Source of the DNA: Liolophura sinensis
Taxonomy: Eukaryota > Mollusca > Polyplacophora > Chitonida > Chitonidae
NCBI RefSeq assembly: GCF_032854445.1
Contig: NC_088299.1
Location: forward strand, 216,001-280,000
Reading direction: 5' to 3'
Length of the DNA stretch: 64,000 nt
Shown here: positions 1-12,300 of the stretch, in pieces
Position numbering within the stretch: position 1 is the stretch's first letter
Layout: each line of letters begins with the position of its first letter
Translations under genes and position numbers: made by a program
The notes under the pieces: generated by a model
The model's input: only the letters and a program-made list of their open reading frames with translations
Database searches by the model: none
Told to the model about the DNA's origin: nothing

Positions 1-65
1 GTCCGCTTCGATCACCAATCATCGGGTAGTGTGTCGTACCACGACTGCCACTCCCCTTAGCACCA

Positions 66-135
66 GACGACGCGTTGCGGAGGTGGGTGGATGAGGGCTT
101 GACGACGCGTTACGGAGGTGGGTGGATGAGGGCTT
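66..135. repeat. 35-bp tandem duplication, two units
   Basis: Two head-to-tail copies of a GC-rich 35-bp unit (66-100 and 101-135) differ at one base (ttgcgg versus ttacgg). The second copy runs directly into the hairpin at 136. Function unknown; it may belong to the edge of a mobile element. Confidence 0.85.
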
Positions 136-175
136 GCACCCGTTTACCTGCCTGACCACGCAGGTAAACGGGTGC
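136..175. repeat. Perfect 16-bp hairpin
   Basis: The arms 136-151 and 160-175 are exact reverse complements with an 8-base loop (ctgaccac). The structure lies immediately after the tandem pair at 66-135. No run of T follows that would suggest a Pol III terminator. Role unknown. Confidence 0.85.
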
Positions 176-792
176 CCCATCGCGTATCTATCATCCGAGA
201 ATCTCGGTTAGATCGTGTCGTACGGGTGAGGGTGAGGTACAGTGTATGATGCCACCATGCCTGGCAAGATAGGTAGACTGCTCCGCCCGTGTTGGGCTGG
301 GAAGAGGCGGGTGTGGAAACGGTGACCGGTGCCGAGGTCGTCCTAGGCGTGCTAAGGAGCGGTTGCTGGTGTAGGTGCCGAGGTTTGGGTGAACTGGGAG
401 ATCCTGTCAAATTCGACCGGTGAGTCGTGGGTTCGCGCGTTGCCGTGTTGCACTTGCCGGCCAACGCTGTGGGTAGAGGTGTGGACGCCAGGTTCTCGCC
501 CGGGTCGGCACTCCGAGGATGACACGAGATTTTGCTCCGAGGCGGCGGGGGAGAAGCCTTCCAGGTCAACGGCTAACGGAGAATCTGGTTCAATTAACTT
601 TGTAGAAAATGAATGGCGGACTTCTCTTAGGGGAGTTGAGCGCTGAGTTCTGCGCGCCAACCCACTTACCAAGGCTGCGATTTACAGAAACAACGGCCAC
701 GGGGCCTTTGTTCACGCGCAGGCCTCGCATGCACTGATTCATCCCTTGAGGCAGATGGATGGGATATGACACACGTCCCGTAACCATCGGAG

Positions 793-1239
793 TTAAATAC
801 GTTTGACGCCCGTGGCCGGCACCCAAAAACTGAAGCTGGGTGGACAGCCCTCCCACTTCACCAAATAGTACGGTTTTCCACGGCGGCGTTCCGTCTGTAA
901 GTTCTTCTCAACCTCATAAAACCTGTCCCCAGCGGACGTTACCGGTTGCCCTTAGGTCCCGTAAAACATCCCGGCCAACCGTTCCCCATCCAAGTCCTCC
1001 ACTGTGTAGACAGGCTGGCGGGGGTGGGTGTGGACGACGTGGAACATTTCCTTACTCCAAATAGGGAGACACGATTTTTCGAATTTCCCTTTGACTTTGA
1101 GCAAGGGCTGGACGCCGCTGTAAGCCGCTGGGCTGTTGGGCTCGTAGTACAATGTATGGAGAACGACATCGACAGGACTGCATCTCTCCATGGAGACATT
1201 ACTCGTGTATTGATCATATATCAATGCAAAAGCATGCAT
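793..1239 (-). pseudogene. Polinton/Maverick-type integrase relic, core deleted
   Basis: One minus-strand frame reads as the N-terminal part of a transposon integrase of the F54H12.3-like kind (motif LHTLYYEPNSPAAYSGV). It is fused directly to the C-terminal region (motifs LPIWSKEMF, VYTVEDLDGE, MFYGT). After an in-frame TAA at 952-954 the frame continues as a chromodomain-like tail (FYEVEK, YYLVKWEG, SFWVPA) to a stop at 793-795. The DDE catalytic core expected between the two parts is absent, so this is an internally deleted, non-functional copy. Family assignment rests on remembered motif similarity. Left of it (180-790) open frames exist, but I could not assign them to other Polinton genes. 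Confidence 0.65.
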
Positions 1240-1249
1240 TCACTAGCCA

Positions 1250-2880
1250 CGTGACTTATAAAATAGGCTACATATGTGTATATATTGAAATAATGTTTAC
1301 GTGCTAAGAGCGATAGCTACTACTTATTTTGCTCGTTAATTTTCATTGCAGAGTTTTCTCCCTTGATTACTGTCAAGTAAAAATAAGTATTCTGCGGTAA
1401 GTAACTTTTCGCACATTTAAACAATAATTGATCGCTCACTTCATCAAGATATTTATTATTCCCTGTTTTCTGATGCCTCCTTGTCACATTTTCTCATTTC
1501 TACTATTAGTATTCTCTCGTACTTTGCTATCACTGGACGCTTCCTTTTCCCTTGTGGTAAACACTCTATCCCCATCTTTCTGTATCCTATGTGAAAGAGC
1601 TAACGGCTTTGCCGTACGGGCAAACAAGCCTATATGTGTTAGTTGGTAGCTGTTGGAATATTGGTGCTTGCAGACATCTTCAAAATTTTTACACCGGTCT
1701 TCTTACATACCTTCCTCATGGTAACCTAATCATTTAAAGCCAATTCTTAAGTTCCAGCCCACGTACTAATCCACTTAAGAACGGTCTAATTAACGTTAAT
1801 TGTGACTTTTATTTGTCATGTCGCGTACGAGGAAAAACAATTTAAACAAAAAGAAACCTTGAGATATGCTAATTATAACATCGTAATTCTTATGTTCCAA
1901 CTTCATACACCAAACCACTTAAGAAAGAGTCGAAGGTCAATATTTGGGCTAAATTTGCCTTAAACACTCTGGGAACGGGTTTGTCACTTCAGTTTAAAGG
2001 ACGACCAACGAATGTGCTTATTGTGCATGTGAACGGGTAGACCTGAAACCGAAGCCTACAACTCAGGCTAGGCTTCATGCACTAATGAAATACAGCCTAT
2101 AGCACAAAATGATGTGCCATACACCAACAGATTGATAGTATGAATGTAAACAGTCAACAACTCAAAAGATTTTCCGAACCTATGTATGTCTAATAAAAAC
2201 TCACCTGACAGGGTGACCAACCGTTTGCAAACATTCAGGACACGCAAACACTACCCAGCAGGTTATAGGCCTAAATGGCGTACGTGTAGTGTCCATCCTG
2301 GGCAAATTGTGGATTTATATAGGTTTATATGTAAACAACACTACCCTTACAGAGAATATGGCCTATGAATGACGTAGGTCTTGAGAGCAAGTCTTTCATA
2401 TGACCGATGCATATGTGTTTTGGCAAATAGCTACAACGCAGAGCAGTATTTATTATTTATACATCAGTGAAATCCCAGTATTTCCTTCACTGATAAAAAT
2501 GATATCTTCACTGGTTAGATATCACTTTTGTTATTACATTTTGCTTTTACACTGTTGGAGACCTTAACCCTTCGGTGACCGCATCACAAGGCCGTGCACT
2601 TCCTCGCAATATATTGTTCGCCTTTGTATTCATGTGCTTAATTCACGTAAATACCTATATTGCATTAGCATTAAGCACCTTTGTAGAATGTATAATTACT
2701 TACAGACAGTTTTTAAAACTGTAAAAAGGTTAGTGAGCGCGGACGTGAACGAAATTGCAGCGCTCGTGAACAAAATCAGAAATACGACGTAAATGGCACA
2801 TTGCTTATTTTTTCACGGATGTAACAGATAAACTGACGCGCATTTACATACATGTAGAGAAAATGTCAGGATATAAATAA
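1250..2880. other. AT-rich intergenic DNA, no gene seen
   Basis: Only short ORFs without recognisable domains, splice context or repeat similarity. I see nothing that supports a gene. Confidence 0.5.
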
Positions 2881-2888
2881 TAAACTGA

Positions 2889-2995
2889 ATATTGCACAGT
2901 GAAGGTTGAATACCATAAATATTGTTATCGTGAAAGACAGAAATGATAACCCGCTCGAATAGTATTCATGGTATTCAACCTTCACTGTGCAATAT
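2889..2995. repeat. Foldback element, 27-28 bp perfect arms
   Basis: The arm at 2889-2915 is the exact reverse complement of 2969-2995, and one further base pairs on the inside. They are separated by about 51 bases. No coding capacity. It resembles a short foldback/MITE-like insertion, but no target-site duplication was identified. Confidence 0.8.
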
Positions 2996-3635
2996 CCTCT
3001 ATACATCACCAGACAGTGTATGCATGCTAACATTATAGTATTATGTTGTTGTTGCACAGCATAGCCTGCATCCACCACACGCCTCGCTTACGTTTTAGGA
3101 TTAATTAATCGCTTGTTTGGAAATTGATTTAAGTGGAAACAAGAATCACCTTAAACCCAGGTGAAATCAGTTTGTCTGGAGCGCTCGTAGCGCTCCGTTC
3201 GAGTTACGCACTGACTGTTCCTACACGTATCCTATCAAAACGCTGTTTGGTCGCTAGCCTAGCCTGACGATAAGTAAGAAGCCCGATGTCGAAGATAAAC
3301 ATCACAACTTTCGCTCAACGGCCATGTTCGACCTCGCTCTGACGACACATCTAGAAAACGTCGAATTCTACCCACTGGTACAAATGTTTCAAATATACGG
3401 CACAATTTATTACATGCAGCACGTTTTTCCGTCCATGGTGGGCTACGTTCGCGACAGAGCATATGCTAGTACCAGGGGTTGGCTGGGTGGTAGAGTAGAA
3501 TTGTCCAAATATTTGATGTGCTAATATTTGATGGACATACGGCCTCAACTGCGTACCGGTAGTCTAAGTTGCGCATGCACTTCCACAAACAATATGTCCT
3601 CGGCTTACGTCAAAGTGCGTGAGTGGAACAATCTG

Positions 3636-3758
3636 AGCCCCCCCCCCCCCAAAAAAATAGCATTAGAGTTCATGTTGAAATAAGAAAGACTGTCCCACAT
3701 AGCTTTTCTTATTTCAACATGAACTCTTATGCTAATTTTTTTTTTTTTTTTTTTTTAC
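3636..3758. repeat. Hairpin with 30-bp arms between homopolymer runs
   Basis: The arms 3658-3687 and 3705-3734 pair with one mismatch around a 17-base loop. Outside them lie a C-run plus A-run on the left and a long T-run on the right, so the A and T runs extend the pairing. It could be a foldback transposon or a hairpin RNA locus. The arms contain the word agagttcat, which recurs in the hairpin at 5015-5076. Confidence 0.75.
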
Positions 3759-4269
3759 AATTCATGGTATGATAAACGTTTTTTTTTTCAAAATGCATGA
3801 TAGGACTGACCATGATAGGTGGACAAAGTTAATCTTATGATTATACCGGTAGCACTAACTGCTTTAGTGAACCATTCTTGTCTATTTATGACGTTAAACA
3901 AGAATCAGGATATAAATATAGTATACAGACCGCTCTTAAAAGTTTTGTCATGCATGTATGAATTTGACGCCATGTACAATGTACTTCCAGGCGCATTCTG
4001 TGTACACCTCGTATAAGAAATTCACTAATAAGATGCTTCAGTCATTTGCATGTTGATGCAGGTGGAAACCGGGCACTTAGATGCTTGCGCTGCAGGTAAA
4101 CTGATCGTCACTTGATTTTCATTTGAACCGATTAGTATTTCCTGCCTTGGTGCAGAAAATTTCATTTATGTCAGGCTTCTAACAGGTTTACGAGTGAAGA
4201 AAGTCCGACAAAACCGGGAGGAAAACAGCTGCCTCTCGCTAAGACCCCACAGAAACCCAGACAGTTCCA

Positions 4270-4641
4270 GTGAGTGAGTGAGTGCTTGGGGTTTAACGTC
4301 GTGCGACGAGGAAGGAATACTTAGAGTGCATGCACGTGTAATGTGCCTCCTTGTTGCAGGACGGATTTCCACCGCTCTTTTATTTAGCGCTGCTTCACTT
4401 ACCGAAGGCAAGTAAGTCGCCTTCTGTAAGACGACTTACCGAAGGCAAGAAAGCCGCCCCGCCCGAGCCATTATACTGTACGGGTCAACCAGTCGTTGCA
4501 CCATCCCTTTGATGCTGAACGCCAAGCGAGGAAGTTACAACTTCCTCTTTTAAAGTCTTAGATGTGACTCGATCAAGGATTGATCCTGGATCTACCGGTC
4601 CCGAAGAGGACGCTCTACCAACTGTGCTATACGGGCCGGTC
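4270..4641 (-). mobile_element. SINE, family B (tRNA head, TCAC-rich tail)
   Basis: Read on the minus strand it begins with a tRNA-like head having an A-box-like word (TAGCACAGTTGG) near 4630. It continues through a palindromic middle and ends in a block ending GACGTTAAACCCC, then a short TCAC repeat (gtgagtgagtg on the plus strand at 4270). The same 3' block recurs at 7477, 35890 and 43125, which defines the family. Confidence 0.7.
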
Positions 4642-4720
4642 ACCTACAGTGTATGCACCGCTCTCCACGCTTTAAATCACTGCCACCACCAATCACATTC
4701 TGGAGAGAATCTCCTGTATA

Positions 4721-4843
4721 TTTATTTATCTGATTGGTGTTTTACGCCGTAGTCAATATTTCTCTTATACGGCGGCGGCCAGCATTCTGGTGAGAGGAAC
4801 CGGGCAGAGCCCGGGGAAAACCCACGACCACCCGTAGATTGCT
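4721..4843 (-). mobile_element. SINE, family A (5'-truncated) with target-site duplication
   Basis: Minus-oriented 3' half of the window's main SINE: AATAAA-rich tail, then the block containing ttggtgttttacgcc and ccagcattctgg. It is flanked by a 14-bp duplication (4707-4720 and 4844-4857) with one mismatch, which marks it as a genuine retrotransposition event truncated at its 5' end. Confidence 0.8.
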
Positions 4844-5014
4844 GAATCTCGTGTATAAGACCAAGATAAATTTCACAGTTATAAAGCATTGGTACATGAC
4901 TATTCGTCTCTAAGACATCATTTTCGAAAGTCGTCTATAAAAAATTCAGACGTTTCAAAGAACATATACACTTAAACCTGCACGTGAAATGAAAGTAAAC
5001 AATATGTATAGGCC

Positions 5015-5076
5015 AGAGTTCATTATTAAACAACTTCACGATCATGATGCTGCAGAGATATTTAATAATGAACTCT
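5015..5076. repeat. Hairpin with perfect 16-bp arms
   Basis: The arms 5015-5030 and 5061-5076 are exact reverse complements (AGAGTTCATTATTAAA) with a 30-base loop. They share AGAGTTCAT with the arms of the 3658-3734 hairpin. Confidence 0.7.
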
Positions 5077-6089
5077 ATCCGAGTTAGACGACTGTCATTC
5101 ACTATATGCGACGGTTTTGCTTGGCCGCGACCAGCATGAAGACCTTTTCTACAAGAATAAGTACTTGGAAACTAAAGATTGTGACTGGCTGAAAACGCTA
5201 CCCACAGCTCGTCTGTCGTCTAAATCAGCGAAGGAAAGCAAATGTGATTGACACAAAGCAGTCTGAGCATGGCAGCACCCAACATATGCTTCTGAATAAC
5301 ATAATGCCTCGCATATGATCGAGTGACCTCGATGGATGACATCTGAAATAAGTCCAGCAGAAAGAGGAGCAATGACAAGCCACTCCCAGGTGTGAAAAAA
5401 GTAGGTCATCTCGGATATAACTTGAGACTTCACATCAAACATATTTTACCTGAACATAACAAATAATCTTTGTCTTGGACACATGAACGTGGAAAACATT
5501 TTTTTACACAAATAATAAAACCAGATTTTATTGAGATGATGAGAACGATATTTATACACATGAGCATGACACCTAATTACTGGGCAAGGAAATACTTGTG
5601 TTCTTCCCAAATCCGTGAAGTCTATCATGGCGTTGAGGGGACATAAATGGAAACAGAGGTTTATTTATACCTCAATAGTCTAGATAAGTTGCTTGACAAG
5701 GTATAACATGCATGCACAGACTAGAGACCATAGCTGGAATGCAAGTCAAAATTAACACTGTTTCTCAAAAGTCGCTTATCTTCACGGCATTCAGCCACAA
5801 GAAAAAGTTTTACAATAGTTTGTAAATATTAGGCCTAATGTTGCTTAATAACAAAAAAACTACATCACGACATTAATTAAGTCTTGTACTTTAATAGTTA
5901 AGAGCGAGTTTACATCAGTTACTGTGTTTCAAGCCTGGACAGTGATACACTGCGTTTAGAATCAAAATCATGTTCTGTTCAAAGTTTGTTCTCAATCTTT
6001 TGCCAACACGGTCAAACGAAATGCTACATTTCTGTAGATTATGAAGTTTCATTTACACAGGATGTGTGGACGAAGGATTCAGTAAGCTG

Positions 6090-6153
6090 TACAGAACACA
6101 TTTTTCTGATGCCCTCACCTATACAGAACACATTTTACTGGTGCCCTCACCTA
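6090..6153. repeat. 32-bp tandem duplication
   Basis: Two adjacent copies of a unit beginning tacagaacacattt and ending gccctcacct, with a few differences. Confidence 0.75.
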
Positions 6154-6335
6154 TCAGACACAATCAATGGCATTATTTACAACCCTGATAAACAATGCTG
6201 CCCTTCCATGAACCTCTTTCAGCGCTCGGTTTCTCTCCCGGAATCTTCAGGCACATGATAACAAACTGTCCATCACATCTTTGTGATTATGGGCAGACCC
6301 AGCCAAAGGGAATTTTATGAATGTATGCGAGTTCT

Positions 6336-9300
6336 TCACCGTCTACCACGTCCTCTTCCCCGGCCCCGCCCACCTCTGCCTCGTCCCCCTCGGCCACGAC
6401 CACGACCTGCCACTGAAACAAGGGAGACCACTCTGTTAGCCACGACATTAAAGAACTCAATGCACAGAATTTTTTGGCAAAATTCATTAAGAAATAAATT
6501 ACGGTATTCTTTTCAACCTTGCATGTCTTACTAAAACAGCATAACCAGGCATTCAGAGAATACAGGTAGCTCACTGGTCATGTGATACATTCAAATTTGA
6601 CCTCTACACCAAAATGATGAAGAATGATTGACACTGTCACACACACACACACACATATTATTTTCAATTTAGATAGGGCTAAGATCTTGCCATTAAATCC
6701 AGAAGGGCAAAAATTATTTGACTGCCACAACTATGACTGTTTTATCAAACATGTAAGAATTGCAGAGCAGTGACTTCGTATGTTATGAATTTACTGAAAT
6801 TTTCCTCAATTTCTGAATACATACTCTGTTCCTTCTTCTTGGCCTTGGCCTTTGGTGTGTCATCAATCAGGAGGGTGTCCAGTGGTAAACTGTCAGGTAG
6901 ATAAAGTAGCGGATATTGTTACCACGTATACTCAGGGAGTCCAACTGCTGGGGATCCTTGTTCTTAGCTGTCATCTTCACTGCTTTCAAATGTGTGTTCA
7001 TGCTGACATCCACGCCTGAAGTTATAGCATAAAAACCAGAAAATTTATTATTAAATATGAATGATATGGTGTGAATCAATGAAAGGATAAAAAATCATCT
7101 GCAAACGGAACTGCACAAATCTGACAATCCTTGAAAAACAGAAAACCGTGTTCAATAACACAGTATATGAAAATCAGCACTTTTACAAAATACAGATTTT
7201 TTACTATGTTTTTTGGTTACTGCATGAAACTTCAACATGTGAACTTAGCTATAACAAATTAGCCCGATTTTATCGTTTTTTTTCTGACAGCTAACTCATT
7301 CACATACTTTCATCTTAACACCATACTTTACTTCTAGCCTGGTACTTTTTTTTTTTCATTATTCCTTAATTCACAAACAGCACCACAAATGACAGGCTGC
7401 TGAAAGACCTTTCCACATATGACCAAAGAAAAAGCCAACATGAGCTGGACTTGAACTCAAAGCGATCACAAAGGCCAAGAGTGAGGGAGTTTTAATGTCG
7501 TACTTAACAATTTTTCAGTCATATGATGACGAAGGAGTCCTTAGAGTGCATGTAATGTGCTTTCTTGCTGCAGGATGGATTTCCAACGCTTTTTTATCTA
7601 GAGCAGCTTCACTGTTGGTATGATCTGATGGCCTTGTCAGTGACAATCACCAACCCAACAATCATGATGCTAGCCAGACACCCGTCCACCCGTCCAACTG
7701 GACGGGCAATCCAGCCAAAAGGGGTATTTTGGACGGGCAAAATTTTGAATCAACATTTTTTTGGGGGGGTTAAAAAACAAAATAAATATATTTAAGATCG
7801 TTCCATCGAAACATACGTGAGGTTGTGTTGTTGTTGTTGTCTGCATTGGCGCTCGTAATCAGTGACAAAATCAATCTGCAAATGACAAAGTAAGGATATG
7901 GATCCGAACTACTTTCGTCAAAATACGATATTTTAAGGTACAATAATAGTAAAGTTCGCGGGTTAATTTTGAGAAGGGCTTCAGACTCGCGCTCTGTACA
8001 CAATGCCGACCGGAAAGGATCGGGAAAACCCGAAGATTGACGATTGGGACTGCAACTGCGTCGTCCGAGAACTTTTTCTTTCACACGTGCTCATTAAATT
8101 GTCAGTTTGTGCGATCGGTTTTTACTAGTTGTAGGCATGTCGGAAGGTAAAATTACGGACTTTTTTCGGTCAAAGAAATAGCAAATCCCAGTAGCAGCAG
8201 TAGCCATGTCGATGTCAGCAGCGAGAGTGGCGGCGATGAAGAAATTGTAGATGACCCACGAGACAGGAGTCCCATTAAGCGCGCGACAGGCACGGCGAGT
8301 CCCAGCCCACAGCCCAGTACACTGTTTCAAAGTGTATTAACATTATATGTATGTATACTAGATTGAGAATATTTTTCTAACATGTAAGTTTTCAAGTGTA
8401 TTCATATATGTATTCAGATGACAGAAATGATGTTTGACATGCACTACTGTGTCACTGTGCCAAAAGTTAATTTCTCGACATAGATATGTGACTGATAGTA
8501 CATGTATTTGAATTGTTTTTGTTTTGTTTTGTTTTTTTGTATTTCACAAAGTTTATTTCTACCTACTGTGACTTAGCTGCCTCAAATCGTATGATGATTG
8601 GTGACACTACTCTTTTTAGTGAGTGACAGTCACAGATTCAGTGGTGATAATTTTGCCTGTTCTCAGTCTCAGTTGTAAGAGCTATGTATACTGTATTCTG
8701 ATTTGGTTCCGTTGCATTTTAATGTGAAGTAGTGTAACTGTGAGTGACATGCACCTGCTGTGCCAAATTACCATGCATTTTGATTGTTTTCCTTTTATAT
8801 GTATTTTTGTGTATTTTATTGTTCACAGTTTATTTATTTCTACCTCCTGATTCACAGCATTCACATTTGAACTGTCAGAACTGCTGTGCCACATTGCCAT
8901 TGTTTTCCTTGCATCTGTATTGAATTGTGTATTTTACAGTTCAATTTGTTTTCTACCTCCTGTTCACACTTGGTTGTCCAAAGCATAACAGATTGTAACC
9001 TTACATAGTTTAATATAAAATTTATGTACTCTTTTTAGTGATTCGCAACTCAGTGTCAAGTCATTGGTGGGAAAAGTGTGATATATTGGGTGCCCCTAAA
9101 AACTGTCAATTTCTTGGGTCCAATAGTAATACATTATTTCCAGTGATATAATGGCAATTAAAGCTATTAAAAGGTCTTGATTTTCAATGATACAGTGGCG
9201 ATAAAATGTCTCCGGACGGCAGACCCCCTGCTTATTTACGGGGCCTCAAGTGGCGGCCCCCAAACCCCCTACCTTTTAGACGCCCTATTGTCAGATCCAG

Positions 9301-12300
9301 GCTAATGCCCTGCCAACAATGCCAACAAAACTTTGGTGGATAGAAAATGTATGCTTTACTGACACATTGTTGTAATTTGAACACCATGGTAATGGCACCC
9401 GGGAAAGGGCAGGTGCATTTCTAAATCAAGTTCACTTACAAGAACAACGGTGATGTGTCACCCTTAAACTTCATGCAACACAACATGACTTGGGTCCTTC
9501 TTCCTTAAGTGTAAGTGTTGTACAGGCAATCTAATTAGGTCACAGCTAGTCAGTGATCTGAGGTGAGGCTCACTTGGGTGCTTAAACTCAAAATAGCCAA
9601 GAATACAATATAACTTGTATGAAGGATTTTCTTGTGCTTCTCTGATGCTTCCTTGATAATAAGAAAAATTTTTCTTCTGATGAAGGTGAAATCCTTTAAA
9701 ATATTAACACTGCTTAGTAAACAAGCGGAAATTTAGATTCCAATTATTAGATCAATATTAAGAAGAAGTGAAAACAGGTATCTGAGTAATACCTAATGCC
9801 ACTGAAAGAAGTCAGGTTTCTGAATACAGATTTTCCTTTACTAAGGTTTGAAATTGTTGATTTGTTGAGGAAACTGCCCATGAGGTTCCAACTTCACTCC
9901 TGGTCAAAACTATTTATTTATTTATTTATTTGATTAGTGTTTTATGTCCTACTCAAGAATATTTCACTTATACGACGGCCGCCAGCATTATGGTGGGTGG
10001 AAACCGGGCACAGCCCGGGGGAAACCCACGACCATCCGCAGGTTGCTGCAGACCTTCCCACTTAAGGCCAGAGAGGAAGCCAGCATGAGCTGGACTTGAA
10101 CTCACAGCGACCGAATTGGGTGAGAGGCTCCTGGGTCATTATGCTGCGCTAGCCCGCTAACCGACTGAGCCACGGAGGCCCCTTGGTCAAAACTATTGTT
10201 TGGACAGGTATTTAGATTACTGTATGCAGTGTACTTCAGCAGGCTAACCCCCTCTGTATAGGATGTGCAAATGCTAGAAATCATTTGAATTCATAAACTG
10301 GAATTCAATCTAAACAAAAACCTGAAAAATAAATTTGTCTATGGTTTGATTGGTGTAAAATTGGTGTATAAAAAATGTTATAAAGAATGCTATAAAATGT
10401 AACTTAAGTGTTTAGAAATGTCTGCATTCATCTGCTATCCATATTCCTATACATGTATATTGAAGCAGCATGTAACAAACAGAGTGGTGTTATCGAGAGG
10501 AGGGGATATAGTGGGGGGGCGTTGGGTGTTGGGTTTGGGGGGTGGGGGACGGGGAGGGCACTCTCCGATATATCATTTGCACTCCCTGTATGCGAAATCC
10601 TGGCTAACACACTATCTACAGTGCTGGCATACATGCCAAACATATCCGAATCACTATATCTCTAGGATATTTCCATATATGCGAACGATATAACCTGATA
10701 CAGGCATGTGTCCATCTGTGTACAATGACTGTACATTTACACATTGGACAGTGTGGAGTCTGAGTGTGCCCCAATTAAACTTTAGATGTGGCTTGCTGGA
10801 TCGATTTTCTCTTAATTCTTTTAGAAAGACAAAGATGGCGGCCACAGTAGGGTAGAACCTGAAAATATAGTTTGTAGTCAATTTGTGTTGTTACCATGGA
10901 CTATTTTGGTTAGGCCATCCTAAGAACAGGTTATTTGGAATCGGTTGAGAATTTATTGTAGAGGAGTTTTATTGTGCCTTTAAAAAGTGGTAAGTGTTCT
11001 TTAGTGTCACTCAGACACGTTTTGGGATGTTTCCCTTCCATAACTCTCCCAACTGTGTTGCTCTGTAAGAGTTACCCTCCTCAGCAACTAAATATATATT
11101 ACCTAATGGTTATTATTTGACAAAAATCACTTTTTCATTCCTGCTAATCACGATCTTCAGACTGTGAACAAATGCCATCTGTATGTTTATCTGCTCTCTG
11201 ATGGCAAGTGCATGGGTTGTGCAAAATTTATTGGTTCGATGGGTGTTCTCGTGTGATCATGGTATGATCTTGTATCACTGAATTGAGACAATTCATTGGG
11301 ATATGTTCATAGGACAACTATTTAAGGCTTGAAGGACTTACCGACAATTGTGCCATGAACTTGTGAGCCATTTTTCAACTCCACTGTCACAGTTTCGTGG
11401 CTTAACTTCATCAAAAATCTGCAACAGATTTAAAAATGGAAGAAATGAGCAATAGTATAACAAGAAGACATGAAAAACATGACAATGGAAACTATGATGT
11501 GCATATAAGCTACATTATATATATACTCCTCATCTCCCGGGTCCCAGGGTAAAAGGGTTTTACTTCACAATTTAGAGATCTTTAGATACAAGTTGAAAGT
11601 TTCAACTTCTAACTAAAGGTCACTAATGTTTACATCACCAAACTGTAGCTCTACAAAACTCACAACTTCGCTACGACATATTTTGATGTCACTGCGTGGA
11701 GTCATACATTCTTATATTCACTTTTCTTGGAGTTCCCAAATTTTGGCACCTCGCACCTCAGGGCACTCGACAAATATGGGCACTACAATTCACCTTTATT
11801 AAATACAAGCCTACCAGTCTCGAACATCACTGCCACACATTAAAACAAAACCTATCCAGAACAATGGCTGTCCTATGAACAATATCCCTTTCTGTGCTGG
11901 TTTCCTATATGGCCGAACATGGGAAGGTCTGCCAGCAACTTGTAGATGGACGTGTGTTTTTCCGGAGCTCTTCCCAGTTTCCTCCAACAATAATGCTGGA
12001 TGGCATGGTGTAAGTGACATTCTTGAGTCCAGCGTTAAAACACTAATCAAATAAACAAATAAATTCTATGGAATAAAGGTGAGGCAAAATTGCAGCATGC
12101 ATATTTGCCAAGGTCTGTACTCCCACACATTTTAAGGTGTAGAACTCCGTCACTAGTCCAATGGCAGTAAATGTAAGAATGTTTGACTCCATGTAATTTC
12201 ATTAAAAAGTTAAGCACAATTCTAGGGCTAGCCTTCACAGCTTAGCCCTACCAATTTGCTATGCTTTAGCCTAGCTGTAGAAGATATCGCAGTACTCCTT

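Larger units (their letters stand above)
4860..6335. other. Downstream flank of SNRPD1, no gene recognised
   Basis: Contains a short hairpin (5015-5076), a 32-bp tandem pair (6090-6153) and a minus-strand ORF at 5149-5442 with no recognisable domain. Part of this stretch may be the SNRPD1 3' UTR. Candidate minus-strand AATAAA signals lie near 5526 and 5660. Confidence 0.4.

Noticed and set aside
3324-3524. Plus-strand ORF of 66 residues with a hydrophobic middle (MFDLALTTHLENVEFY...)
   Set aside because: Good start context, but no recognisable family, no splice partner and an overlapping minus-strand ORF. Kept out as unsupported.
4564-4641. tRNA gene candidate on the minus strand
   Set aside because: It has an A-box and tRNA-like folding words but continues into the family B SINE body, and the B box and acceptor pairing are poor. 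Treated as the SINE head.
5149-5442. 97-residue minus-strand ORF downstream of SNRPD1
   Set aside because: No domain, and likely within the 3' flank or UTR; length alone is not convincing in this composition.
6283-6534. Plus-strand Pro/Arg-rich ORF
   Set aside because: It is the complement of the SNRPD1 Gly-Arg tail exon.
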